The notes under the pieces: model-generated
Seen by the model: the letters and a program-made list of their open reading frames with translations, nothing else
Database searches by the model: none
What the model was told of the DNA's origin: nothing
Program-made: the position numbers and the translations under genes
From: Numida meleagris
Lineage: Eukaryota > Chordata > Aves > Galliformes > Numididae
Assembly (NCBI RefSeq): GCF_002078875.1
Contig: NC_034412.1
Location: forward strand, 16,408,238-16,472,237
Length of the DNA stretch: 64,000 bases
Reading direction: 5' to 3'
In this document: in pieces, positions 39,001 through 52,377 of the stretch
Numbering within the stretch: the first letter of the stretch is position 1
How the letters are laid out: every line of letters begins with the position of its first letter

Positions 39001-42000
39001 ATAATGACTTCTCATGTGGCTTTATATGCTTCCGCTTATGAATGCATCACCTGGGCGGTTTTATCTCCCACATTAGCGAATTCTTGAGAAGTTCCAATTG
39101 TTACTCACGTTGTTTGAGCGCTATCTGTTCCTGGTAACAGGGAGAGGAAAACAAGCCAAAACAAAGCTGCCTGGTATTTTCAAAGCTGCAGCGCAATAGT
39201 TATCTAGAGTAAAGTCCTGCCTGAATACTTGTAAGAAGCATCGAGCCATACAGAAGCAGTGATGAAAGACCTGGTGGCATTTTTTGATAGAGAAGATAAT
39301 CATTTATAAGCTACCAGCAAACTAAACAAAAATTAACAAGCTCCATAAACCAATTAAAATTCCAAATGTAAAATGGATATAATGACTCAGCAGCCTGATC
39401 ACTACTCCCATAAAACCAGCTTAATAACATACGGGCCGAGTCTTCTCACATCAGCACCAACATAAATTTAAGGAGCAAATTGAAATTCTCATAATTAATG
39501 GAGTTTCACTGATGTAAAAAGCTGGAAGATGGGGGAATCAGACCCAAGGGCTGTATGCAGAGAAGACAGACGTGAAATGAGGCCTGAGCAATGCACTGTG
39601 CTGAGAGGGTGGTGGGCTCATGTCTCTGTGCAGGTTGGGGGCCAGCTACCAGGAGAGTGCTACAAGGTCCGTGCAGCAGGTGCTGCATCACCAAACTCTG
39701 TCTGAAGACAATTAAGTGGGCACTGTCACTCTCATTTAAGCATCAACGCACATCCTTCCTGGTAGTGGGAAAAAAAAAAGCCTGGAATGATGGCCTAAAT
39801 GTTCTCCAGTGGGTTTAAAAATAAAAAAAAAAAGAAACAATGAGAAAACATGAGCCCAGAAGGGACAGAACATTGTGTAAACTCCCTGCTTCTGCATTGA
39901 ATCCAGACTCATTACTAGGGAGGACAGCCGTCCCCTGCTCTGACCCCCTTTCTGCATTTGGCAAGTGACACCCATTGCAACTTTCTGTATGTGATTTGGG
40001 ATTGAAAAATAATCCTACTTCTGGACTTGAAATTTCAAACATGTTGCAAGTCTGAATACAATGAAGCACTGTCAGTCTCCTAGATAACAAAGAAGGCTTT
40101 TTCAGTGCTTAAAGTTATTGATAAGCATGCTGTGCATATTTAAAGCCATCTTTGTATCATTTCTTTACAAAGACAACTTTGGCCCTCACAAGAGCCTTCA
40201 CAGCCTTAGGTAATGCAGCACGTACTAACTTAGGGTTTGGGGTTTTTTGGAAAGGCCCTGGCTGGCACTGCACGGCTGGCCATTTGGTAACTCCCTGTGA
40301 ATCAGGAACACAGCAGGGTGTTTGCAGGATGAGTTTCAAGCACCCTGAGTTATCACAGAATGGTTTGAACACTGCTCTGGCACCACAAGGCAAGCTGATG
40401 CACTGAGATTTGGCAATCTTGTTTACCTGCCAGATGTCACTGACCATTTGAGATCAGCTTTTAACTTTGGATGATGAGAGTTCAAAAATCAGCTAGGTGC
40501 TGCTCTGTCAATACCCATCGCCAAAGCTGTGCTACAAATGAAGCAGTTATTGCTCATCGCACACTATCAGAGTTAGCCCCGGAACTCACGATATTAGAGC
40601 TGTACTGCACTGCAATCTGGGACACTGCTTGCCTTCAGAGAAGGAAGGCAGGATGTTCAGGCAAACGGCGCAGGCCATGAATCAGAAAGCCTCCAAAGCT
40701 GGGTCTGAAGGAAGCAGCTAGCAGCTGACAGGGTGGAGACTGCAGTCTCTCCTTCACTCCTCCACACCCTCCCCAGGGCTGCGCCTCGAGCTGGCGAAGC
40801 TGAGCCAGGCTGAGGAGGAAGCACAGCCTTGCTGAAATCAAAGGCTACTTGAGGAGCCCCAGGCTCTAGGGATTAAAGGAGGCGGCCTCGGGCTCCTCCT
40901 GGTCTGTGCTCACCGGCGCTGGCTCCTTGGAGCAGAAATCCTGCTGAGGGGAGTGGCAGCAGCCTGGGAGCTGGGGGCTGCAGGTGCTGCCCTGCAGCGT
41001 GGAAGAGCTGCAGGCGGAAGATGGCCACGCAGCTGATGCAGGGCCTGCAGCGCTGCCACACCTGCCTCCACCAGCACCTGGCCTGGTGCCCCGCGCCCTC
41101 CCTTTTCCTTCCCTTTCAGGGAAGGGGAACCAAACCTATCCGTAACAGTCCAAGTACCTCAATCTGCCATTTATGTAGCTGCTGGCCGTGCTGCAGCAGG
41201 TTCCCAGCACAGTCAGCAGTCACATATATGGCCAGCAACATTGTCCCCCAATGCATTTTCCATACCTTGCCTTCCCTTCTCCTCAACATGAAATTTTCTT
41301 AGGTCACTGCAAAATAAATGTATAGAACCAGAAAGACGTTTCTTTCCTTTAAAGGCCTTCTGCTGACAACAGGAAATTATTTTTGGTGACTTTGTTATTT
41401 TAGGGTTGAGCAATCACACTGGTTTACAACAATCCCCTTTCAGTTTTCCACTGTTCACGCATCCCTTTCACACAGTATCGAGCAGACGCAACCATGTGCA
41501 GGTGGGAGCTCCCAGCCACTCTCTCCTGGTGCTCGCCCCAGCCTGCAGCCCTGCCATGGGCTGCCATCGCTGCTCAGGTCACCGCTGCTGACTCCAGCTC
41601 TCTTCCTGCTGCCGCCTCCTCGTCGCAACCAGGCTCCCTGCAAGAGCTCCACAGAACAGCCTCCGGTCCAAACGGTGACTAATTCTTTACGTTTCAAGTT
41701 GTACATGGAGATCCCCTGACACGCAATAGCTTCCTTGCATCACTCTGCATAGCTGACGTTTCTCTTCAGAGGGTGCTCCTAGCCATGTCTTTGGGCAATG
41801 AGAAACACGGATTACTTTCCCCTTTCCCTCCCGCAGCCCCAGGCCAGCGGTCCTCAGGAGCACAGCGCAGCAGTGGCGCAGGCCAAGCACTGAGGCATGT
41901 GGGGCTGAGGAGTGCTGCAAAAGAACAAATTCAGCCTCTTCAGGCTCTACAAGAGTCTTTATGAGCTAAGAAACCTAAAAATGTTCGTATTAAAATCAGT

Positions 42001-42515
42001 ACAATCTGCCACTTCTAGTTTATGAAAACCTAAGACCCGTGCTTTGCTAGAACTCACTTCATTGCAAAGAACAGCCTCTCTGGCTCCGCACTGAGCTCCT
42101 GAGTTCATGCTACCAAACAAAACCAGTGCTGCAGTCTGAAGTTACTCTTTGATCTGGTAAATAAATAAATCCATAGTGAATTCACGTTCAATTACAGTGT
42201 TTAGACATATGACTGTAGTAAGTTAGTGACAAGTGCCACTTTCACATAGAAAACATGCATTAACGTGCACAAGTTACAAAAAAAGTCCACTGGCTCTATA
42301 CAGGTTTATCAAAAGGTATTTTGGCAGTTCTATGCAGGCTTTTGTATGTATTTGTCAATACATTAGATTACAGTTCTAGTTACTATGAGCAACCCACTAT
42401 TACAAAGAAATTTTTAGTTTCATATGCTGAAAAGTAAAATTTGCTTTACTGATATCCGTGTGTGCGTGCTTCCATGCATATTCACAAATGCAGTTGTTGC
42501 TACCGCCGAAATTTC

Positions 42516-42529
42516 ATTTGCATGCAAAA
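42516..42529. promoter_or_regulatory. Octamer fused to its inverse, TTTGCATGCAAA palindrome
   Basis: ATTTGCAT (42516-42523) overlaps an inverted copy, making the perfect 12-base palindrome TTTGCATGCAAA at 42517-42528. Such a layout could hold a POU dimer. It sits in complex unique intron 3 sequence that looks unlike a simple repeat. Confidence 0.3.
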
Positions 42530-43100
42530 CACCTCTGGTGCAAATTACCAATAACATAAGGGAGCCCATGAAATGTTGAAGACTTCAAAGGATGAGAGAA
42601 AAACTATTTGCATTTTGGGACTGGTCCAAAGCACATTAAAGTCAAGGGGAGTCTTTCCATTGGCCGCAACAGATGTTCTGACTTGAGGAAGTTTTGATGC
42701 AAGTTATTGACATAACAGTAGCCAACAAGACCACAAAATCCATTTTCTGAAGAAACTGCATGTTAACTTTGATAAATGCTGGTTTACTGCTTTCTCCTGG
42801 GACAGTCTTTGCTACATCTGCTGCCTGCAACGTATCTTTCTGTCCTCATACCCCACGTTCATTCCAGTTTTTATACCTACACATTTTTCTCTGCTGTCAA
42901 TGACTTTTAAACTCTTTCCACATCTGCAGATACCTAATCTTGTAATAGTGCGATCTAATTTCACAAAATTGACTTATGAGACAAGTATCTAAAAAGGATG
43001 ACACTACAACTGCCAGAATATGTTTTGATAGATCCCTAACTATAGGGCATACAGTTATCAACTGCTTTCAGTTTTTGAAAAACTGCTAGTGGCTTTCAGG

Positions 43101-43120
43101 ACAAGAGCAGACAAGAGCAG
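43101..43120. repeat. Tandem 10-base duplication
   Basis: ACAAGAGCAG occurs twice in succession at 43101-43110 and 43111-43120. A small slippage product in intron 3, with no function implied. Confidence 0.9.
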
Positions 43121-45188
43121 CTAGAGCTTATTTGAGAACGATCAGCTTAATCAATATTGCTTCAGTGATCTATGTTCCATTCAAACAATGCTTTAATGCA
43201 ACTTCTCATCTGGTTTAAACACAGTAATGCCCTTTACAACAGGGCAGAAATACTGTTCAAAGATGAGAAGCAGAATGTAGTAAAATAAAGGAACTGGACT
43301 TGCATGAATACAGCTAGTAGGCAGAGAAATAATGGCATGTTTATTTAAATAAGCTTGAATAATTTATTCATTTTAGAAAGGAGCATTTTTCCTGGCATGA
43401 CCCAAAAGGAAATGAACTCGTAAGAGGAGTATTTCTATAGCAAAAACACCCTCAGCAAATGGCGTATCTATTCTATGTGTGTAACCAGTAAACAAAATCA
43501 ACCCCACAGCAACAGAACAAAAAAAATGCACTAGGACGTAATGTACATTTTTCTTCCTCACTATACTTCAAAGTCATAGGCACTCCTCATATTTCACAGT
43601 AAGAGGTTTTATTTCTTGGTTCCCACAGCTCTGGTAATGATATCGTAACTCAAAGGAGGTGCAAGGCTCGCTATAGCTCTGACCTCGTAAACAATTTTAA
43701 TGTCCCTTCTCCACATCCCAACACGTGGAGGACCATACCTGAGCAGCCAGTGCATTCTTAGCAGGCACCTGTTTGTTCAGCCTGTAAGCGAGCACATGCT
43801 GCACGTTAAAACCAACCTAGGTGCACAGAAAAGGTTGCCATCTGCGTGCAGGAGGCCATCTTTCAACAAGCTGAGAAATTTGCCAAATACCTGAGCTGCG
43901 TGGGAGGGAATGCAAAATTAAGTCAAAACACAGCACAGACTCGCAGAGCAAGGCACACAGCACCGCATCTGAATGATGTGGCAGAGGCATCAGCACATCC
44001 GAGCTGCCCACCCTGGCTCTGCTCAGCTGGAATCACCCACCCAGTGAACTGGGACACTGAAACGCAGGGGCAGGGCTTCAGAGCCTGAGACCTGCTCAGA
44101 CTGAAACTGCTTCTCTTGGGGGAAAGGAACTGCAAGAGATTGAGATCAGGTCTCTATTTCTAGGTCAGACCTCAAAGGGCTGCGTTGCAGCTACAAGCAG
44201 ATACAGATGGAGGGATCCCATAGCAACTGTGCAGGAGCATTTCCTGCAAAAGGCAGGTGAGCACCCTTGTAAGTCTCTTCCCCTGCGCCACAGGAGGATA
44301 ACCTGTACCCAAACCATGCTAGCAGATGTTCCACTCGCTTGTTCTGAAAATCCCCCAATGCAGTGATCACTCCACATCCCAGGGCAACCTGCACTGGCAC
44401 TACAGATCTCCACAACTGTGATTTTTTTCCTCAGGTCTCACTTAATCTGCTCTTTTTGCTACTTAATTCTACTATTTCCTGCCCGTTACCAGCTCCGTCT
44501 TTACAACGAACTTGTACACACCTCTGCTTTAAGAAGCAAGGCATTTCAAGAACTCTTCAACTCTAAGCAAGTGCAAAACTCAAACTCCTTCAAGAGAGTG
44601 GAGCAGTAAGTGCTAACACAGCCCTCATGCCCTTTTGGCCTGTGTATCCAGGAATCAAGGTCTGGACTAGTTGAAAAGGCACCACCTAATATTTCAAGTA
44701 TTTCCTTCTGGAATAAAGCCAAAAACATGCCAGGTAATATGAACAGGAAAATCAGAATCCACTACCTTCTGAAAAAACTTTTTGAGGAGCAAAAAGGAAA
44801 AGCACTCCCTTAAAGAATGTTCATTTCCCCTTATCACATGTACTTATCTGTTATCAAAGGTCTACCTGTAAGATTCATGTCTGCTGAATTCAAGGCATTA
44901 AACAATTTCTTTCAAGAAATGATATGCAGGCTGAATAAAGGATGCAGGAATTATGAGCTAATGCAGAAAGAAAAGACAAGTCAGAGCAGTGCTGCACAAT
45001 CCTCCTAGTAGCTCTACACACTGTCAGTAATGTGTACGCTTCAAATTTAATTTTATACCAGGCTTCTGTTTCTTCACAGAGCTTCTACAAAAAAAAAAAA
45101 CCCTGGAAGAGAACAGGGGACACTCTCCAAACACAGTTGTGGCTTCAGAATTTCTGAGCGCTTTTTTCATACAACTCATGCATGTCGT

Positions 45189-45211
45189 CCCCCCCTGCCC
45201 CCCCTCCCCCC
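45189..45211 (-). other. C-rich tract, possible G-quadruplex on minus strand
   Basis: Runs of seven, seven and six C are separated by TG and T. The minus strand, which is the EPHA4 transcript strand, therefore carries three long G runs that can be divided into four short G tracts. Located in intron 3. Folding is inferred from sequence only. Confidence 0.6.
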
Positions 45212-48200
45212 TCCATTGCAACAACTTCCCTGTCCGGAATCCATCAGGGCAGCGGCACCAGCCAGCTCCATGCCTACACAGTGTGGAAAAACTGCTGGGA
45301 ACCATTAAAAGCCTTGTTCCAAATATTGCCAAAGCTATGGTGGGGGAGAACAGCAAGTCTTTGGTCTTTTTGATCATAGGGAGCGCTAGGAAGTTGCCAG
45401 GTATCACATACACTTACTCCAGATTATTTTATAATGGGCAAATGCTGCTCTCCGTTGTACTCTGACACTCCCCAATAACTCTGCCCAAGAGATAGAGCTA
45501 TAATATTTGATCTAATTGCATTTAAAAGCCCAAATAAGGCTCTTGCAATCTAACCTGAGACAGGTAAAGGTAAGTTTCTTCTGTGCCCTACCCACAAGTT
45601 GCCATGACACAATACTTACAATATATTGCAAATTTCTGAAGAGTTATTCTCTCCAAACACCTATCTTCCTCATCATTCAGCTGGCTGAAGGGCAGTTTGC
45701 CATCATTTATGACAGAGGCACAGAGACAACTGAATAGCAATTACTCAGCATTTGTTAAAACGAAGGCCTCACCTTTAATAATTGCACAGTCACATTTCTT
45801 TGTGCAGGGTCAACCAGAAGTCCGGAAGGGAGACTTGCTGATTGACACAAATATGTTTGTATTTCAAAGGGCAAACTACAAAGTCAAACAAAAAGCAATG
45901 TTTGCACAAGAGTTAACCGAGCCATTTGGCATTCGCAAAGAGCTCAACGATCCCACGGAAAAATGTCTGTCCTTTGCTCTGCCACAATGCATTTTTAACT
46001 CAAACCTTAATACAGGTGTATGGGGAGGTCACATTACCGTGATCCCTGCGGAAGGTTAGCTAAATGCACAACCACAAGAAAGGACTTAATAGTGACCTTT
46101 GAAGAAGCAAAGCAACATGGTGGGCAGAGCTCAGAGCTCCTTCTCACAACCATGCCCACAGTGAGCAGGCAGCTGCTAAAAGCTCAGCACAAGTTACAGC
46201 TACATAGCACCTCCACCTGCATGGAAGAACAAACCAAGCTCAACAAAACAGGAAGGAAGACGGAGAGGACACCTTTCTCACGCTTCTGTACCCCAATTGC
46301 AGTTCATCCTGAATCCAAAAGACCAGCCCTGCACAGCCGCTGCTCAGTGCAGCCTTGCAGGAAGGAGTCAGGATACTCAGTAAGGCCACACACTACTCCT
46401 GGGATTGCACCGCTCCTGCTAAGACAAAGACATGTTTCTGTGGTCACGGCCCCACAGTGCTGGATCCGCACTGGATCCTAGATGCACCCGCTCCATTCAG
46501 CTTCCACCAGGGCCCACACAGCTTGCTGTTCCCAGCAGGCACTGCCTCCTGCCCTGCTCCCAGGGCCAGCAGCTCTCCTTGGCAACGTTGTGTCTCTGCT
46601 CAACTGTCTGCCTGCTGCCATCCCCAGCTCCGCACACAGGATTTTGTTCTTCTTTCTCTCACAAATCAAAGCACTTCACCTACCCTAAAGCTCCAAATGG
46701 GTGCTTCCACAGTGCCCCAAACCCTTTGAGCTCTTTCCCAAGCTATTAGGTGTGTGGAATTCAAGATCACTGGATACATTAATTTTGCGTACATTAAAAC
46801 TGAGTACCAAACACTTGTCTTCAAAAGAGGCACTGAGAAATTTAAGGTGAATCAACTAAATGGATTAAGCATCTGCACATGGGTAGATTCAGCCAAAAGA
46901 ATGGAAGTATTCTCACAGGTGATTAATGATGCAACTTCATGACACACTGCCTTCACATCTTTGTTGATTCCTCCCAACTCTCCCCCTACCTAGACAGGCC
47001 TTCAAACCTCAAAGTGTAACTGAACAATGTCCTTCATCAGCCACATCTGTGCATACACATATCCATCCAGCACTAAGTTGTCATATGCAGCTTAAAGCAC
47101 TGGAACCAACAGCGAAAGCATCATGGCTCTTCAGGAATCATCCAAATGTGGGTCAGCATGACAGGAGTGAGTGTCTGGGATCAGCACAGACAAGGCTGCT
47201 AGTGTGCCATGGGAATGACTTCAGTAACAAACTGCAAAAAAAAAAAAAAGGTTCTTTTGCATTAAGTGTAACTATTGCTACTCTGAGATTAAATATTACC
47301 TGGAAAGTACTCATTAACTGCAGAGTCCTTGATTAATGAGCAGGTGGAGCGTGTAAAGGGACCTGGTCTTGATTTCAGCTGTCTTATTAGCTCTACCCTG
47401 GACACTTCTGATCACCACAAAAATAAACGAGGAAATCCAAGAACTAATTACGAGTGGACAAAATGTGTCAACCTAATAACTGTGCTTCAGTACTTCAGAG
47501 ATTAGGAGGATGTTGGCAGGTGTGCAAAATGCAAATACCAAAGCCACTAAAAAGAAACAGCAACAGAGCTGAGCTAATCTCCCAACAGCTCAGGTGCACA
47601 AGACCATGGAAAGCCAACCAAGGAACTGTCTCCACTTCAGAATGGCTCAGGTGACAGTTGGAGTGCTTGCAATCATTTGTTCACTGCGTTAACACCGCTG
47701 GATGCAGGAGTCTTCGACTGCCGCCGCCGCCGCACCCAAGGAAGGTCTGTGTCTGCTGGCAGAGGGGCACTCAGGGCACAGGCCTCATGAGGGCATCGTC
47801 AGAGCACAGGGGCTTGGTGAGCAGAAATCCACAGGCAGGGGCAGGGCAGCAACTCACAGCTCCATGCAGATACCAGTGCAGGACTGGAAGCGTGCAGAGC
47901 AGGCTGGGGGAAGCCAGAACCATCCTCTTCAGCTTGTCAGCAAACACGGCTGTATCTAAGCACTTCCTGCTATAATTATCCAGCAGCCACTGCCCCCAAG
48001 CATCTCTGTGAAGCAGTAGGCACTGCCCACACACATGCTTCTTAATTTCTGTTTACTTGCTCTTGAAAAAGCCCAAAGAAATCTTCTATACACATTGGCT
48101 AAGTTCAACAAAATGCAGTACTCCAACATCTGAAGAGAAGTTCAGGCAACCTGTGCTCTCCTATTGATCTCCTTGCCTTCCCTCTAATCCTCTCCATAAT

Positions 48201-49504
48201 TACAGGAGTTGAAAGAAGGAAAAAAAAAAAAGAAAACTCTTTCCAAAGCCATCAGTTCCCAGAACCCATTTTTCCAAGGGCCTTTCTTGAAAGAGGCCGG
48301 GCCCAGGACCACGCCATCCCAGTTGGATGTGCCCCGTGAGCAATAGTTCCCAAAACCGGTTGGGGCAGCGCTGCACACCAGGGAGCAGGGCAGGGAAGGT
48401 ATTGATCTGTGCTTCTCACATGGTACCATGCCCGCCGGATGCCCCAGGCGCTGCCAGCCCGGGCACTTCAAAGGGGAACTGTTTTCAAAGCAGCCACCTC
48501 TTTTTCAGCTACAGAAATATTTAAGCCCAAAAACAAATGAATTCAAGCACCAAGTTCACAGAAGCCCTGGCTGACAGTGCTCCTCAGCTCCCCAGACAGA
48601 GATGTTTTATGTATGGAAAGACAGACGCGTTAACTAATGCCATTACAATGTGGCCTGGCAAGAGGCCTCTGAGATTTAAAATAAATAAATCCACACCCTT
48701 TAAGTGCACACTTTAATACAGAGATAGCTTGTACTAGTATCAGAAAACACCACCAAAACCTCTTGAAGTGCTCCACTGCTTACCCCCTCCTACTCCTTCT
48801 CAGAATAAAAATGAAGTCTACTGAAAATTAAGTTTCCGTAATTCAATTCCTGTAATTCAGCATCAGTGCTGGAGAACATTTTGGCCTTTCTTAATGCTGA
48901 TAATGGGAAAAATAAAGCTGGCTGCTCAGTCCATTCAGTGCTGAGGCAGTGCAGCCAGACAAAGCCCTGGCCATGGCAGGCCGCTATTGCAACGTGCGGG
49001 AGAACAGCACAGCATGATGGACACCTCCGCCACCACAGCGACTTCGGCCACGGGCCGCATGCAACTCAAGGAACGGATACAATGACAGGACTTAGTTAAG
49101 GCCCGGGGAAGTTCCCATATATGCTACATCCATAAGATTTGCAGACAGCAGAGAAATCAAATGAGTGCTCACAGCTTGCGTTATGCTTACTGCACAATCA
49201 GAGAAGAGCTGTGAAGACCAAGAGTCCTCTCCAAGCAGGAGACGCCACGTTGCAGCTCTACCACAGCATGCAGTCCTGCCCCCAAGGCCCGAAGAGGTCA
49301 AACTGGAGCTGGACTGGATGCAGCCACCTCTGCGGGCAGAGGAAGGCCATGATGTTGGAGCTGCTGGAGCCTTGTTGCTGCAGGTCAGCTGCTGCTCACA
49401 GGAACCAGGAATGGAGAGATAACGCCATAAAATATGAACAAAATAGAACTTGTTTCCTCGCCACTAAATTGTTAGCTTTATGGGACTTCATGCTGAACGG
49501 TATG

Positions 49505-49650
49505 AAAAAAAATCCAATTTGCTTTGAAGCGCATTAGTCTAACATCCTAATTATTGTTTACATTGCCATTTGCCTTCTATTAAGAATTGAATAATTACCC
49601 AGCGCTTCATAGTTTAAAAATACAAGCAAACAGGATTATCTGAGTAATTA
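49505..49650. promoter_or_regulatory. TAAT/FOX-rich block (candidate enhancer)
   Basis: TAATTATTGTTTACATTG at 49548-49565 combines a homeodomain core (TAATTA), a forkhead-like TGTTTAC and a SOX-like ACATTG or ATTGTTTA. AATAATTACC at 49590-49599 and GTAATTAAG near 49644 add more homeodomain cores. The block has the complex, non-repetitive look of conserved non-coding DNA. Confidence 0.3.
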
Positions 49651-49830
49651 AGACACTGTACTGCAGCTTTGAACTGTGGCTGTACAAAGTATCCACATGC
49701 ACAAGGAGAAACGATAGTTATCGATTGCCTTATTTAAATGGCATCTTAAGGAGTTCCAGCATGCAAGACTGGCAACTTAGTAGAAGGCAACCAATTCCTT
49801 TTGATGAGTAAGGGGGAGGGAAGAGAGGTT

Positions 49831-49845
49831 AAAAAAAAAAAAAAA
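49831..49845. repeat. Poly-A tract, 15 A
   Basis: Fifteen A following a purine-rich stretch (AAGGGGGAGGGAAGAGAGG) in intron 3, about 0.2 kb from the TAAT-rich block at 49.5 kb. Confidence 0.95.
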
Positions 49846-51389
49846 GCTGTCTTGTGGCTAGGACTCTAGGCAGAGCCAGACAAGCTTCCCTCTGGCCCCG
49901 TCTGCCACAGACACCCTGCATGCCTCTGGAACACGGCCTTCCTCCCACCATCGTCCTGCCCAGCAGTGCCAGCCTGCTCGCAGCAAGCCCCAAGCAGCAC
50001 ACCCTCAGAACACTTCTGCTGCTACATAGTCCTGTGGCACCTACTGCAGCTCTACAAAGCCACCGAGATTTGAACCCACCCCCAAAAACAAAAGCACAAA
50101 CAGGCAGACCTGAGAGCTGGGTTTTCTCTAGGTACCCACAACTCATGGAACTAAAGCAAACAGTAACTGCACAGTATGGCTTTTTTTAAAACCTTAATGG
50201 CCCATCCATATTGTACTTTAAACAGCATGGTCTCTCTTTCTGGGTGACTATTAGGGCAAAACCAAAGTTTTTGCACGTTCCTTTGTTGTTTTAAAGAGCC
50301 TTTCCTCCATTTAATTATGCCACAAGGTTTCACACTGTGCACTTTACTACCCCTGTGAAATTACCTTCAAGTTAAACACTAATTGGGCATCCAGAAAAAG
50401 AAAGAAAGGGGGAAAAAAAAAAGGGAAATAAATGAAAACCCCCCACAATCTTATTTTTCCTCTTTGTTTGTTATAGGATGTAGCCCCAACACAATCAAGA
50501 TCCCAATTTCATACCACTGATTTATAAAGACACAAAATGAAAAATGGTACTTTAAAGAAATATGGTACATTCATGCAGCATGTGTTCTAGCTTATATCAA
50601 TAAACCTTTCAACAAATCTGTTCTGAACAAGCCTGTGTTTTGGGAGCACTTAATAAGCCTCAGCTTTATTTCAAGCCAAAGGCAATTTTAAGTAAAGTTG
50701 AAATAAAGAAAAGTTAAAAAGAACAGAAAGCCACTAAAACCAAAAATAAAACAAAATACGGGCCCTTGTGTAATCACAAGGCTTAGGAAAGCAGAACTTT
50801 TCTCACAGATAGTTTTCTTTTGGTAAATATGGACTGCAGTTTCATTTGTGCGTGTTTACCCAAGTGCTCCCAGCCGCCACGGCCCCTTTGTTCCAGGCTG
50901 CCATGGGTGGGCACTGGCTGGCTGGGCCGGCCACGTCAACGCCACGGCACTGGGGCTGAGCCACACCTTGTCCTGAGACACCGCTAACATGACAGAGTGG
51001 GATGCTTTTAGGGGCACGTGGGTGTACACACACCTATGGGTCAGAGGGGATCCCACTGCCTGACAACAGCCATTCCTCCAGTTGAGGCTGCAGCTAGAGC
51101 TAGGCTCTGAGGTCACTGGTGAACATCCCGGGAGGATCAGAGCCCAGAGCCCGCAGCCCCAGCAGGCAGGACACCAGTCTGCCAGCACCTCCGGCAACCG
51201 CTTCTGCAAGGAACGAGGGGCTCCGGAGCTCAGAGCTTTCCCACACATCAGCTGGAAGCAAGCGAGAGGGCTGCGGAGACTGGGGAAGTGACAGCCAGCC
51301 ACAGTCAAGAGGAGACCCGGGACACAAGAAGCACACAGCGCAAATATTACACTATCTCTTCAACAAAGAATTTAAATCAAAACAGAATC

Positions 51390-51548
51390 ATTTGCATAAA
51401 ATCCAAATCTTTGAGCCCTGCATAAACAGAAGGAGATTTTGGCTGGCGTTTCCAAAGGAAGGTCTTATCTCCTTTGTGAAATGGGTGTGCTACTTTGCAT
51501 AAGGGCGTATACAAAAGATGTAAATGAGAAGTTTGCTTGCATGCAAAA
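51390..51548. promoter_or_regulatory. Second group of octamer-like motifs
   Basis: ATTTGCAT at 51390-51397, TTTGCAT at 51494-51500 and an inverted ATGCAAAA at 51541-51548 fall within 160 bases in intron 3. Binding is inferred from the motif only. Confidence 0.25.
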
Positions 51549-52362
51549 GACAAGTCACCCGACAGCTGCCAATCCCCATTCACAGGGAGAGCTTCCTCAG
51601 TCTCCAGGAGAGGAAAGAGAAGGGAACCAACATGTTTGCTTCCCAGGGAGGTGAAACAGGCTCTGAATATTCATAAAATGAATGTCCATTTAGTCATGGG
51701 AGTGCTAATTGTCTCTGATTCACAAAAGTGGGTGACCTCACCTGCTCCCCGCAACATATCAAAAGGATGTGGCATAATGGAACGAAACCAGATAAGATCC
51801 TCATCTCACAAGTTTGGGGGGCTTTTTGATGCACCCTCTGAAGACTGATGTGCACTGCTGAGCATTTCTTTAATCATTTCTCACAAATGCAATAAAGACC
51901 AAGCTCAGCGGAGCATGTTATTAGACAGATAATAACCCCTCCACAGCCAAGATCTAAATCCTGGAGTCATCACACACAAGACAGGTTGTCTGGAAAGTTT
52001 TGGTTTACCTTATTTTATTAAAGCAAAACAAAAAAATGGGGTCTGTATGCCTCACAGAAGACTGCCTAGAACTGCCATGGAATTCATACCACAACAGCTC
52101 ATCTCTCTTCAATTGAGAGGACTGTATCCTATTGAGCTGCCTCTTTACCAAAGCACACAGAATAAGGAACAGGTTCTGCTCTCCTATGTAGCAGCTGAAA
52201 TTTTGTCAGCACTTTGGAAAGAAGCAGTATGAGCCTTTCTTCAAGGAATACATAAAGGCACAATTGCTTGATAACAACTGCAGCTTGACTTCTCAGAGAA
52301 GAGAGCATTACAGAGTCTGCACAACATGTAAATGGAAGATCTTAAAATACCCCAGTTGGTAC

Positions 52363-52377
52363 AAAAAAAAAAAAAAA
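52363..52377. repeat. Poly-A tract, 15 A
   Basis: Fifteen A in AT-rich intron 3 sequence; simple homopolymer. Confidence 0.95.

Noticed and set aside
47718..47733. (CCG)n run as a trinucleotide repeat or exon
   Set aside because: Only about four to five units, without a coding or promoter context.
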